A DNA stretch of 56,886 nt from Draconibacterium sp. (GTDB taxonomy: Bacteria; Bacteroidota; Bacteroidia; Bacteroidales; Prolixibacteraceae), in the NCBI GenBank assembly GCA_011620585.1, contig WOYV01000084.1:1-56886 (forward strand), given 5' to 3'. Below are positions 44,112-52,325 of the stretch, one piece after another. Position 1 is the stretch's first letter, and each line of letters begins with the position of its first letter. The translations under genes and the position numbers were made by a program. Under the pieces are notes generated by a model, which saw nothing but the letters and a program-made list of their open reading frames with translations, was not told the origin of the DNA and did not search any database.

Positions 44112-44312
44112 AAAGAATCAAAGGGGTACCTCAAAGAGTCAAGGGAGTACTTCAAAGAGCCGGTGTTGAAGCAAAAAGGATCAAATTAGTTTCTCCGGGG
44201 TTCAAACGAATACTCCGGAACCTCAAGCTTGAAGCAAAAAGGTACTAATTAATATCCCGGAGCTTCAAATTAATACTTCGGAGGTGTGGGAGGGTACTTC
44301 GGAGGTACCCCC
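44112..44312. repeat. Array of about nine to ten degenerate 21-bp units
   Basis: Successive 21-nt units share a gtactt/tacctc/ctccgg core: aaagaatcaaaggggtacct at 44112, aaagagtcaagggagtactt at 44133, and from 44166 two longer blocks of 63 nt (44166-44228 and 44229-44291), each three units, both starting ttgaagcaaaaagg. The last unit is 44292-44312. Stop codons recur at the same unit position in the best frame, so it does not encode a repeat protein. 21 bp equals two helical turns. Confidence 0.6.
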
Positions 44313-44389
44313 TTAAAGCTGCCTCTGTGTTGCAACTCTGTGCCCCCTTTGTGTTCTCTGTGGTAAAAGAAAATGCTGAGATACGAAAT

Positions 44390-44675
44390 TACAGGAATAC
44401 CTTTCGGGTGGAAGACGGTATGTTGCGCGTTTCATACGACAACCGGGTAGAGTGGAACGGCGAGTTTGGACATCTTTTTTACAAGCAGGAATTCTCGCAT
44501 TACCGGTTAAGGGTGGAATATCGAAAAAACACAATACGACCCCAACGATCAATATGCCCGGAAACTTATTCCGGCAGATGGTAATCTGATTCTTGCAAAA
44601 GGTACAATTTCGTTACAAGCCGAGGTTGCCCCGGCCGATTTCAGAAAAATAGAGTTGCTGGTTTTAGAAGGGTGA
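44390..44675 (+). pseudogene. DUF1080 (3-keto-disaccharide hydrolase-like) remnant
   Basis: The first part reads NTFRVEDGMLRVSYDNRVEW and FGHLFYKQEFSHYRLRVEYR, typical of the N-terminal half of DUF1080. After about 44525 homology jumps, in another frame, to the family's C-terminal end, with GTISLQAEVAPADFRKIELL and the stop at 44673-44675. The middle of the domain and the signal peptide are missing. DUF1080 enzymes process oxidised sugars; this copy cannot. Confidence 0.7.
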
Positions 44676-44692
44676 GAGAGATTGGCAGGAAC

Positions 44693-45327
44693 TTAACCCA
44701 AAAGCGACTTTTGCAGGCGCCGGTTGGCAAAATTGAGTGCGATCAAAGCAATGGCAATAACTGCCATCCCGAGAATCGAAACCAGGTCGGGTTTTTCGTT
44801 GGGCATGATCAGCCAACTTAGCGTGGCGCCCGAAACGGGGATCAGGAATTTCCAGATATTTAACATCGATACTTTTACTCCCGGACGGGTGAGCAACAAA
44901 TTCCAAATGGTAATGGCAGCAGCCGAAAGAAAACTTAGCCAGGCCAGTGCAATCCAGTATTTTTGTGGGAAGGGGCCGAGATGGGTTCCCTCAAAAGGAA
45001 CAGAAACAATTGATAACATCAGTCCTCCAATCATCCGCGATGTTGAACTCAGAAGGTTTAAGCCACTGTAAAACAAGGCATACTGTCCAAAAATCTGCAC
45101 AAGCGAAATCAGCAGAATAAAACGAAGGTTCGCTTTCAATTCCCGCCAAAACCGGCGTGGTTTACCAAAATAAAGGAAGATCATTATTCCTGAAATAAAA
45201 AAACGGACACCCGCAAATTGCAGGGGAGTATGATATTCGAGCCCGATTTTTACGCCAACAAATGCCGTGGACCAAAGCCAGCAGGCAACAATGGCAAGAA
45301 AAATGGTACTTCGAAGAATATTTTCAT
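44693..45327 (-). pseudogene. EamA/DMT-family transporter with frameshift and internal deletion
   Basis: From the ATG at 45327 the frame is wrong after codon 2. Adding one A to the AAAA run gives MKNILRSTIFLAIVACWLWS and then FVGVKIGLEYHTPLQFAGVR, an EamA N-terminus continuous with the open frame that starts at 45184. Total length is 635 nt, one short of whole codons. The joined product has about 211 residues against about 300 usual: ALFYSGLNLL is followed at once by TSRMIGGLMLSIVSVPFEG, so roughly 85-90 residues in the middle are absent. Both lesions point to a dead gene. Confidence 0.75.
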
Positions 45328-45514
45328 AAATGTGAGATTACGTGCAAAGGTTAAAAAATAGTTGAGATTACCAGCCATTGGTTGTAAAAATGGAACAAGC
45401 GGGATAAAAATTCTATTTTTTGTTAATCTTGGTTTAGTAAATCAAGCAGTTCACTGCCACTATGAAAAGAGGAAACAGTAAAATACCTTAAATTAGCCAC
45501 TCAAAAATCGGAGC

Positions 45515-45979
45515 ATGTCAAAAAGAATCATTAACAGTTACAAAGAATTCGAAGCCCTTCTTGGTCAGGTAATCGGCGTATCTGATTATGTACAGATAAC
45601 ACAGGAACAGATTGATAAGTTTGCTGATGCAACACTTGATTATCAGTGGATTCATACCGACCCGGAACGGGCTGCCAAAGAATCGCCGTTTGGAACAACC
45701 ATCGCCCACGGTTACCTGTCGCTCTCGATGCTTACCTATTTATGGTACAACGTGGTAGAGGTGAATAATGTTAAGATGATCGTGAATTACGGCATCGAGA
45801 ACCTGCGTTTTCAGTCGCCGGTAAAAGTAAATGATCGTATCCGGGCAACGGTCTCATTAAACGACATTAAAAACCTTCGTGGCATTGCACGTATCCAGGT
45901 TAAAATTGTTGTCGATATTGAAGGGGAGAAAAAACCGGCTTACGATGCACTGGTGAATTTTCTCTATCATTTTGAGTAA
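45515..45979 (+). CDS. MaoC-like (R)-hydratase
   Basis: A 154-residue hotdog-fold protein of the MaoC dehydratase group. The hydratase motif appears as TLDYQWIHTDPERA with Asp and His, then SPFGTTIAHGYLSLSML. Members hydrate trans-2-enoyl-CoA to (R)-3-hydroxyacyl-CoA. The substrate here is not evident. It is convergent with the LMW-PTP gene and shares a hairpin with it. Confidence 0.88.
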   Translation: MSKRIINSYKEFEALLGQVIGVSDYVQITQEQIDKFADATLDYQWIHTDPERAAKESPFGTTIAHGYLSLSMLTYLWYNVVEVNNVKMIVNYGIENLRFQSPVKVNDRIRATVSLNDIKNLRGIARIQVKIVVDIEGEKKPAYDALVNFLYHFE

Positions 45980-45995
45980 GCATCCAAACGAAATA

Positions 45996-46036
45996 AGATT
46001 TGAGTGATGAGTACTTCTTTCTCACTACTCAAATCT
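45996..46036. terminator. Bidirectional terminator-like hairpin between convergent genes
   Basis: agatttgagtgatgag (45996-46011) pairs with ctcactactcaaatct (46021-46036) with two central mismatches and a 9-nt loop. It lies 16 nt after the MaoC stop and covers the stop codon of the minus-strand phosphatase gene (46029-46031). A long T tract is lacking. Confidence 0.55.
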
Positions 46037-46514
46037 CATTACTCTTTATTTTGTGTAACATCCCCTCACAAGCATCCTCCAGTATGTCAAGCACAAGCTC
46101 AAACCCTTCTGAACCGCCGTAATACGGATCGGGGACTTCGTTGTAATCAAACCTGCGGCTGAAATCGGTCATCTTGTAAATTTTCTTCAGATCATTTGCG
46201 TTGCGCGCCATTCGTTTCAGGTTCCCGATGTTGCTGTCGTCCATCCCGATAATCATATCAAAATGATCAAAATCGTGATAAGGCTCAAATTTCCGGCTGA
46301 GGCTGGTGAGATTATATCCACGTTTTATGGCATGCGACTGCATTCTGCGATCGGCAAGTTCGCCGGCATGCCAGCCCGATGTTCCGGCAGAATCTACTTC
46401 AAACAGGTCAGCCAAGCCTTCTCTTTTAATCATCCGGTTAAAAACAGCCTCGGCGCTGGGCGAGCGGCAAATATTCCCGAGGCAAACAAATAATACTTTT
46501 TTCTTTTCCATCAA
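46029..46514 (-). CDS. Low-molecular-weight protein tyrosine phosphatase
   Basis: A 161-residue LMW-PTP. The P-loop VLFVCLGNICRSPSAE holds the catalytic Cys11 and Arg17, and the general acid Asp lies in VPDPYYGGSEGFE near residue 129. It dephosphorylates tyrosine residues, in bacteria often on capsule-assembly kinases, though no kinase is nearby. Two ATG codons lie together at the start; either may be used. Confidence 0.93.
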   Translation of the reverse strand: MMEKKKVLFVCLGNICRSPSAEAVFNRMIKREGLADLFEVDSAGTSGWHAGELADRRMQSHAIKRGYNLTSLSRKFEPYHDFDHFDMIIGMDDSNIGNLKRMARNANDLKKIYKMTDFSRRFDYNEVPDPYYGGSEGFELVLDILEDACEGMLHKIKSNEI

Positions 46515-46573
46515 CTTTTTGAGCTATGAGCTGTGAGCTTTTTTACCGAATACTGAGGCTGAACTACTGAACA

Positions 46574-47323
46574 CTATTCTTCCGAGTTCCATATTTCGTA
46601 CGAACGGCGGGCCTGACCGAGCAACATTTCGTAGCCGTTTTTAACTGTTGCTCCTTTTTCCAATCCTTTTTTCATAAACTGAGTTACTCCAGGATTATAA
46701 ACCAGGTCAAACAAAAGGTGCTTCTTTGTAATGTGTTCATACGGAATATTGGGAGAAGTATCCACTTTCGGATAAGTCCCAAGCGGGGTGGCATTGATAA
46801 TCAGCAAACGTTCCTTCATCAAAGCCTTGTCGATGTCCTCATAACGGATTTCCTTTTCTTTCAATTCTTCAATCGATGCCGAAATATAGTCGATCCCCCG
46901 TTTGTGAAGGACGTATTTTAAAGCTTTTGAAGCTCCACCAGTTCCCAGTATCAGCGCTTTTTTGTGGTAATCTTTTAACAATGGCGAAAGCGAGGTTTCG
47001 AAACCGTAGGTATCGGTATTAAACCCTTTTAGGTAAATATTGTTTTCGTTTCGTTTTACTTTAATTGTATTTACCGCTCCAATTTCGCGCGCCGAATCAT
47101 TGAGTTCATCCAAAAAGGGAATCACCAGTTCTTTATACGGAATGGTGACGTTAAACCCGATCACCTCCGGATTGTTTTTTACCACTTCCGGGAATTTGTT
47201 AATGTTGTCGATCTCAAAATTATCGTAGGTAGAATCGATGTTTTCTGTTTCAAATTTCTCGGTGAAAAAACGTTTCGAAAACGAGTGGGTGAGCGGGTAG
47301 CCAAGAAGTCCGTATCTTTTCAT
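46574..47323 (-). CDS. aroE: Shikimate dehydrogenase
   Basis: A 249-residue AroE, reducing 3-dehydroshikimate in aromatic amino acid synthesis with NADPH. YGLLGYPLTHSFSKRFF holds the substrate Ser pair, NVTIPYKE the catalytic Lys, FNTDTYGF the Asp, and LGTGGASKALKYVLHKRG the nucleotide loop; GYEMLLGQARRSYEIW ends the protein. It lies 101 bp downstream of the DUF368 gene and 59 bp upstream of the phosphatase gene, all on one strand. Confidence 0.95.
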   Translation of the reverse strand: MKRYGLLGYPLTHSFSKRFFTEKFETENIDSTYDNFEIDNINKFPEVVKNNPEVIGFNVTIPYKELVIPFLDELNDSAREIGAVNTIKVKRNENNIYLKGFNTDTYGFETSLSPLLKDYHKKALILGTGGASKALKYVLHKRGIDYISASIEELKEKEIRYEDIDKALMKERLLIINATPLGTYPKVDTSPNIPYEHITKKHLLFDLVYNPGVTQFMKKGLEKGATVKNGYEMLLGQARRSYEIWNSEE

Positions 47324-47424
47324 TTTTTCATACTTTAATTTTCAATGTAGAATATTACTAATTGGATATTGGTTATTATTTCCTTTGCCCTTTACTTTTT
47401 CTGTTGACTGTTAACTCAGACTGT

Positions 47425-48360
47425 TCACTTTGCCAGTTTTTTCCCGATTCCCTCTACCACAAAAATAAGTACAAAACCAATTACTGCCAATGCAAGCGCA
47501 GCCAGTAACCAGGCTTCGTTTCCGGTAAGTTGTTCGTAAGTTGCAGGAAGAATATTACGTTCTGCAATCGGTTTCAGTTCCCCGTGGCGGTCGATAATGG
47601 TTTTAGTTACTTGTTTCCATGGCCACACTTTGTTAAGCGAGCCCACCATAAAACCTGCGAGCATGGCAATGGTCAAATCGTGGTATTTGCGCAACAGCCA
47701 CGAAAGTACGTTCGAAAAAGATATAATCCCGATGGCAGCGCCGACTAAAAAAGTGAGGATTACGGCAATATTCATGTCGCCCACAGCGCCGAGAATAAAT
47801 TTGTACATTCCGAGTAAAACCAGGATAAAACTTCCTGAAATACCTGGAAGGATCATTGCGCAGATCGCAATCATGCCGGAAACAAATACAAACCAGTAAG
47901 CTGTATTGGCTTCAGCCGGACTGATTACCGTTATTCCAAAAGCAATAGCAATTCCAAGGATTCCTGAAATTACCGAACCAGCATTCCAGGTTTTAATCGA
48001 GCGGGCCACGTAAACAGCCGAAGCCACAATCAAACCAAAAAAGAAGGACCAAACCAGAATGGGGTAGTGGGTGAGCAAAAACTCCAGCCCTTTTGCCAGT
48101 GAGAACACGCTGATTCCGATTCCAAGCAAAACACTTAATAGAAAAGCGCCGTTGATTGCTTTCCAGAATTCAGCGAATTTGCCCGAAAAAAAAAGCTTTG
48201 CTGCTTTTAGGTTGATCGATTTAATCGAGTTAATCAGCTCTTCGTAAATACCGGTGATAAAAGCAATGGTACCACCCGAAACACCCGGCACCACGTCGGC
48301 AGCTCCCATTCCCATTCCTTTTAGTACAAGCAAAAGATAATCTCTTGTTGTTCTGTTCAT
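47425..48360 (-). CDS. DUF368 polyprenyl-phosphate transporter (PopT-like)
   Basis: A 311-residue inner-membrane protein with about nine helices of the DUF368 family. The N-terminal motif GMGMGAADVVPGVSGGTIAFITGIYEELI (in two parts) and the repeat ILPGISGSFILVLLGMY are hallmarks. DUF368 members have been shown to move undecaprenyl phosphate across the inner membrane so it can be reused. The gene lies before aroE, an order I recall from other Bacteroidota. Confidence 0.9.
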   Translation of the reverse strand: MNRTTRDYLLLVLKGMGMGAADVVPGVSGGTIAFITGIYEELINSIKSINLKAAKLFFSGKFAEFWKAINGAFLLSVLLGIGISVFSLAKGLEFLLTHYPILVWSFFFGLIVASAVYVARSIKTWNAGSVISGILGIAIAFGITVISPAEANTAYWFVFVSGMIAICAMILPGISGSFILVLLGMYKFILGAVGDMNIAVILTFLVGAAIGIISFSNVLSWLLRKYHDLTIAMLAGFMVGSLNKVWPWKQVTKTIIDRHGELKPIAERNILPATYEQLTGNEAWLLAALALAVIGFVLIFVVEGIGKKLAK

Positions 48361-48453
48361 TATTGCTTTTTATTGAAACGGAGCAATCTTTTGTATGAAA
48401 GATCGTCCCATTAAATTGAGGGTGCAAAATAGCAAATAATGTGCGATATTGAG

Positions 48454-51105
48454 TTACAACCCTAATGAAACTGTCACCAAAAATTGTCGGGGGCGAATTG
48501 AATAACCACTTCGGGTTAATGAAATATCACTGTTAAAATAACTGATTATCTCGGATTGATTGAATATGTTTCGAACTTCAAATTTATACTTTAGCTTACT
48601 TTTTGAAGGTTTGAGATGGTACAAGAAATTGGCAAAGAATGTAGTTGAGTGCTTTTGTCCACTTTGTCTTGTTTCATAATATTCAAACGAAAACCCCAGT
48701 AAATGTCTTTTCTCTGGAGTGTAGAATAAACTCCCTTCGTGTTTTTGGTCTATAACAGAAATTTCGGCTTGCTCCGATTTTTGACGCATCAATTGCAACC
48801 GGTAGCTGTATGCGATATCTACTTTTCTCCACCGGTTAATACTAATTCCAGGATGAAGGATGTAAGCTTTGTTAGTTAGCCACCCAAGGTGATCATTTAG
48901 TAAATATTTTTTTTTGTTTCGGTTATAATACGCTTTAAAGTCGATGGTGGCCTGTAAATTAACTAAATATTGGTTGGCAGTGAGCGAGAGATTATCAAAG
49001 ATTGCACGATTTTCTTTTTCAAACACCTCGTAAAACAAGAGGCCATCGCTATTTACCTTTTGTTTAAGAAGCAGGTTGTTGGCGCTGTAGTTGCTGATCC
49101 ACGAAACCGTAGAAAAAAAACCCGAAATCGGGTTCTTGTATTCGAGTCCGAGGTTGTAACGCCATCCCTTTTTTTCAGAAAGTTGGTTGATACCTTTTTT
49201 AAATTGCCGATAACTTGAAAGCACATAACCTTGCTCTAATGAACTAACATCGCCTAATTTTTGATTGTATTTTGCCCCCATTCGCCAAATCCAGAATCCA
49301 TTAAATTCGTATTTAAAGCTTACGGAAGGAGTAAACAGCCACTTTTGAATTTCGTCAGGGGTAGTGTGTATTTTATCGGATATGCCGTAATGCTGAAAAT
49401 TGAGTGGGAGATCGAGTGAAAGCCTGATCCTGTCTTTTTCGTATTTAATAGTTTCTGAAAAATAAAGCTCTGAAAAATTCCAGCTTAAATTATTTCGAAG
49501 ACTGTCCTCCCTGATTGTTTCCAAATCTTTTACAATCGAGGTTTGCAAGTCCTGATATTTAAGCCTGATTCCGGGTTCGCTTTCAAAAATCCAGGGTTTC
49601 CGGGTTAATGTATATTGCAGGAAATTATGGGTAAGCAGATTCTTTTCGGTAATATTTTGAATAGTTTTCCCGTAAGGTTGCCCGTTGTTTAAAATATCCT
49701 CAAAAACTCCGGGTGAAAAAGATAAGAGCTCGGGCGAGTTGTTATAATCTACAAATGAGTAAACACGTATAAAATTCCGTTTTACCGGTAACAGGATATC
49801 GAAATCATTAGCCAGCGAAAAATGTGGTGTTTCCGCTTTCTGTACCAGTTTGTCTTCATTCCGGACTAAACCTTCCTCGCTGTCCCAAAATTTATTGATA
49901 CTGAATTTATTGGTCAGGTACCTGCTTTTTTCGTTTTGGGTGACTATTAAATCAGTACTCAGACTTTTATTATAGTATTTGTTTTGTGTGGTTTCGGTAA
50001 ACGCAACTGTATCATTGTTTAAAAAATATGAAGTTGCTACCTGTCCGTTTTCTTTTATTTTATCGCTGTAAAAGCTACTGTTAATTTTTAGTTCCCTTCC
50101 GTTCTTAATTTTTAGTAAATGGTTGTACGAAACCAGGTTGGCATTATTATCCAGGTAGCGTTGCTTTTCGATTTGTGGATTTGAGATTTGCAAAATGCCT
50201 AATAATTCCGGTTTCCGGTTTTTATATCCCTGTAATTCACCGTTACTAAAGACCAGTGGCTGATGCTGGGTGTTTAAGTCGTTACCAATATTGTTGCTTT
50301 GCCAGGTAGTAATTATTTGCTGTTTTTTATTAAACAACATCGGCGTAAGATTTACGTCGTGAAGAAAGGGTGAAAAACCGGCTCCTGCATACAGCGTACC
50401 GGTTATAGCCACATCGTTTTTTAATTTAATGTTTATTGAAGTTCCGTCGGATGCAATTTTATCTTCCAGCATTTTAATTGGTTGATGGTTTTGCAGTACC
50501 TCTACCGAACCAACCGATTTATGCGGTAAGTTATTATTTGCCAGTGCATAGCGTCCTTCCAGTAAATCCATTCCTTCGATATAATATTTCTGTATGGGTT
50601 TTCCCTGGTAATAAATCTGCCCCAGTTCGGTAACCTCGAACCCCGGCATACGGCTAATTACATCTGCTATGGAACGGTCGTTGGCCCTGGCAAACGAATT
50701 CACTACATAATTAATAGTATCGCCCCGTACCGAAATCGGATATCCTTTTACGCTCACTTCCTTTATTTCAAATACATCAGGAGGTAGGATAATATCAAGC
50801 TTCTGGCTGCGGTTCAATAGTGCAATGGTAGTGTCTTTAAAATTTAATGATTTAAAGGCCACGAAAACTGAATCGGCAGAACTTTTGAAAGATAATTGAT
50901 AAATTCCCGCGTCATTTGTAATAGCATAAGTTAGAATTCCGGATGCATTACGTGTAGGTAAAGCTAAAACACTAATACCGGATAACTTTTCGTGTTGAAC
51001 AGAAATTACCTCGCCAGTAATAACTGTTTGTCCTACAACAAACATACTGGACATCAAAACAAATATACCAATTAAGATGCAGTAGGTAATTATGTTAGTT
51101 TTCAC
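48454..51105 (-). CDS. Outer-membrane receptor-like barrel paired with GLPGLI protein
   Basis: An 883-residue outer-membrane protein. Signal peptide 1-25 (FVVGQ), carboxypeptidase-regulatory domain about 28-110, then a plug-like segment about 125-230 with VRGDTINYVVNSFARANDRS, VISRMPGFEVTELGQIYYQG, KYYIEGMDLLEGRYALANNN and LENHQPIK-like sequence (VEVLQNHQPIKML), and a long barrel ending VTVSLGL. Its family is distinct from SusC and very often encoded beside a GLPGLI protein, as here with a 20-bp gap. Substrate and direction of transport are unknown. Confidence 0.88.
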   Translation of the reverse strand: MKTNIITYCILIGIFVLMSSMFVVGQTVITGEVISVQHEKLSGISVLALPTRNASGILTYAITNDAGIYQLSFKSSADSVFVAFKSLNFKDTTIALLNRSQKLDIILPPDVFEIKEVSVKGYPISVRGDTINYVVNSFARANDRSIADVISRMPGFEVTELGQIYYQGKPIQKYYIEGMDLLEGRYALANNNLPHKSVGSVEVLQNHQPIKMLEDKIASDGTSINIKLKNDVAITGTLYAGAGFSPFLHDVNLTPMLFNKKQQIITTWQSNNIGNDLNTQHQPLVFSNGELQGYKNRKPELLGILQISNPQIEKQRYLDNNANLVSYNHLLKIKNGRELKINSSFYSDKIKENGQVATSYFLNNDTVAFTETTQNKYYNKSLSTDLIVTQNEKSRYLTNKFSINKFWDSEEGLVRNEDKLVQKAETPHFSLANDFDILLPVKRNFIRVYSFVDYNNSPELLSFSPGVFEDILNNGQPYGKTIQNITEKNLLTHNFLQYTLTRKPWIFESEPGIRLKYQDLQTSIVKDLETIREDSLRNNLSWNFSELYFSETIKYEKDRIRLSLDLPLNFQHYGISDKIHTTPDEIQKWLFTPSVSFKYEFNGFWIWRMGAKYNQKLGDVSSLEQGYVLSSYRQFKKGINQLSEKKGWRYNLGLEYKNPISGFFSTVSWISNYSANNLLLKQKVNSDGLLFYEVFEKENRAIFDNLSLTANQYLVNLQATIDFKAYYNRNKKKYLLNDHLGWLTNKAYILHPGISINRWRKVDIAYSYRLQLMRQKSEQAEISVIDQKHEGSLFYTPEKRHLLGFSFEYYETRQSGQKHSTTFFANFLYHLKPSKSKLKYKFEVRNIFNQSEIISYFNSDISLTRSGYSIRPRQFLVTVSLGL

Positions 51106-51125
51106 GCAGGTAATTGGATTTTGGG

Positions 51126-51959
51126 TTAATATTTTTCAATAAAATTATTTCGCGATTTCAAATTATTTAAAGAACGGGCTTTTGTTTCATCGCTGTTTAA
51201 TACAATTCCATCGTTTTGACTGACTCTTGAATAAAGGTTAGCAATATATATTTCGAGTGCTTTAACGAAATCTTTCGGTGAAACTTCTGTATAATTATTA
51301 TCAACAAAATAAATTGGATGGATTCCTTGTTCCTTTTTAATTTCAATTAAAGTAAAACAATGTTGGTTTTGGTGGTCGCTAACCTTTAGAACTAATCCGG
51401 GCAATCCTATAAACTTATAGGGTCCGTAAAAAATAGGAATATCCGGAGCAAACCAAGCCTCGAATTTTCTTCCCCACAATTCAGTATTAGCCTTTAGGCA
51501 TTTGTAGCCCAGTATAACTGTGTCGCTTTCTTCTTCAACTTTCCATTTTATTGAATTATCCTCTATAACTTCTAATTGTTGTTTATTAAAATATCCTGAC
51601 ATTAGCGTTTTTCCTTTTTTTGGGTAATTATAGTACAGTCGATAGCGAGTGTAAATATGGGTTGGGGCTCCTTGTATTAGAGGAAGTATCTTATGCATTT
51701 TGGCCTGAGTAAATGGTTCATCTTTATGCGAAAATAAAATAGAATCTGAAAACATTTTATTTTCATTAATGAACTTGGCTAAATGTTTTCCAACTTGAAG
51801 TACCATTACCGCATTTCTTACCGAATTGACATCTGTTGAATCTTGTTTAAATTCATAGAAGTATTTACAATTAAAGAGAACAGTATCAATGTTGGTAAAT
51901 TCCTGCGCTTTAGCGGTGTTCAATATGAGCAAGATTGAAATTATCAAATATATTTTCAT
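51126..51959 (-). CDS. GLPGLI family exported protein
   Basis: A 277-residue protein with a signal peptide (1-18, ending TAKAQ). The family mark appears as YKFIGLPGLVLKVSD near residue 195, with the upstream ILGYKCLKANTELWGRKFEA and WFAPDIPIFYGP blocks. GLPGLI proteins are confined to Bacteroidota and have no known function; they are thought to sit in the periplasm or at the outer membrane. It is in the same operon as the downstream barrel. A MITE-like sequence separates it from the small Cys protein upstream. Confidence 0.93.
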   Translation of the reverse strand: MKIYLIISILLILNTAKAQEFTNIDTVLFNCKYFYEFKQDSTDVNSVRNAVMVLQVGKHLAKFINENKMFSDSILFSHKDEPFTQAKMHKILPLIQGAPTHIYTRYRLYYNYPKKGKTLMSGYFNKQQLEVIEDNSIKWKVEEESDTVILGYKCLKANTELWGRKFEAWFAPDIPIFYGPYKFIGLPGLVLKVSDHQNQHCFTLIEIKKEQGIHPIYFVDNNYTEVSPKDFVKALEIYIANLYSRVSQNDGIVLNSDETKARSLNNLKSRNNFIEKY

Positions 51960-51973
51960 GATTTTTATATGAA

Positions 51974-52095
51974 GAGGCTGTCCCCAAAGCCCAAGAATTA
52001 CACGAAAAGTTGGCGTTTATATATTTTTATATCGTTGATTTTCTGTAAAAAGCAATTCGAGTAATTTGTGGATAGATGCCTTATTGGACAGCCTC
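51974..52095. mobile_element. MITE-like element with 10-bp terminal inverted repeats
   Basis: gaggctgtcc (51974-51983) and ggacagcctc (52086-52095) are exact inverted copies bounding 122 bp with no coding capacity. The terminal sequence looks like insertion-sequence ends of the gaggctgtc type. No clear target duplication is visible. It lies between the mini-protein gene and the GLPGLI gene. Confidence 0.55.
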
Positions 52096-52112
52096 AGTTT
52101 GACTATTGAATT

Positions 52113-52325
52113 TTAATCCGGATTGCAAATGGCATCAGCTAAATCACTGACTTCATCAGTCATCTCATCGGCATTTGCTCCACAGGCTAAACCATATCCC
52201 GAGTTTCCATTGGCACAATATACAGTAACAGTATCACATACTTCTTCTGCTCTTGCAGTATTGGTGTAGGCCAATCCTAATACAAATACGCCTAAGATTA
52301 AGACCGTTTTAATATTCTTTCTCAT
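52113..52325 (-). CDS. Secreted 4-cysteine acidic mini-protein
   Basis: A 70-residue precursor with a signal peptide (MRKNIKTVLILGVFVLGLAY, cleavage likely after ARA at residue 26). The mature part of about 44 residues has Cys at 30, 37, 48 and 67, ten acidic residues and no Lys, Arg or His. It has no NVEALA or double-glycine leader. Four cysteines suggest two disulphides or metal binding. I do not recognise the family. It stands upstream of a GLPGLI and an outer-membrane barrel gene on the same strand, so it may be the ligand or cargo of that pair. Confidence 0.7.
   Translation of the reverse strand: MRKNIKTVLILGVFVLGLAYTNTARAEEVCDTVTVYCANGNSGYGLACGANADEMTDEVSDLADAICNPD

Noticed and set aside
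43765-44121. Overlapping frames on both strands after rloB
   Set aside because: They are mutual shadows over hairpins, and neither has family features.
44112-44312. CRISPR array
   Set aside because: The units are degenerate and contiguous at 21 bp with no identical repeats separated by unique spacers, and no cas genes are present.
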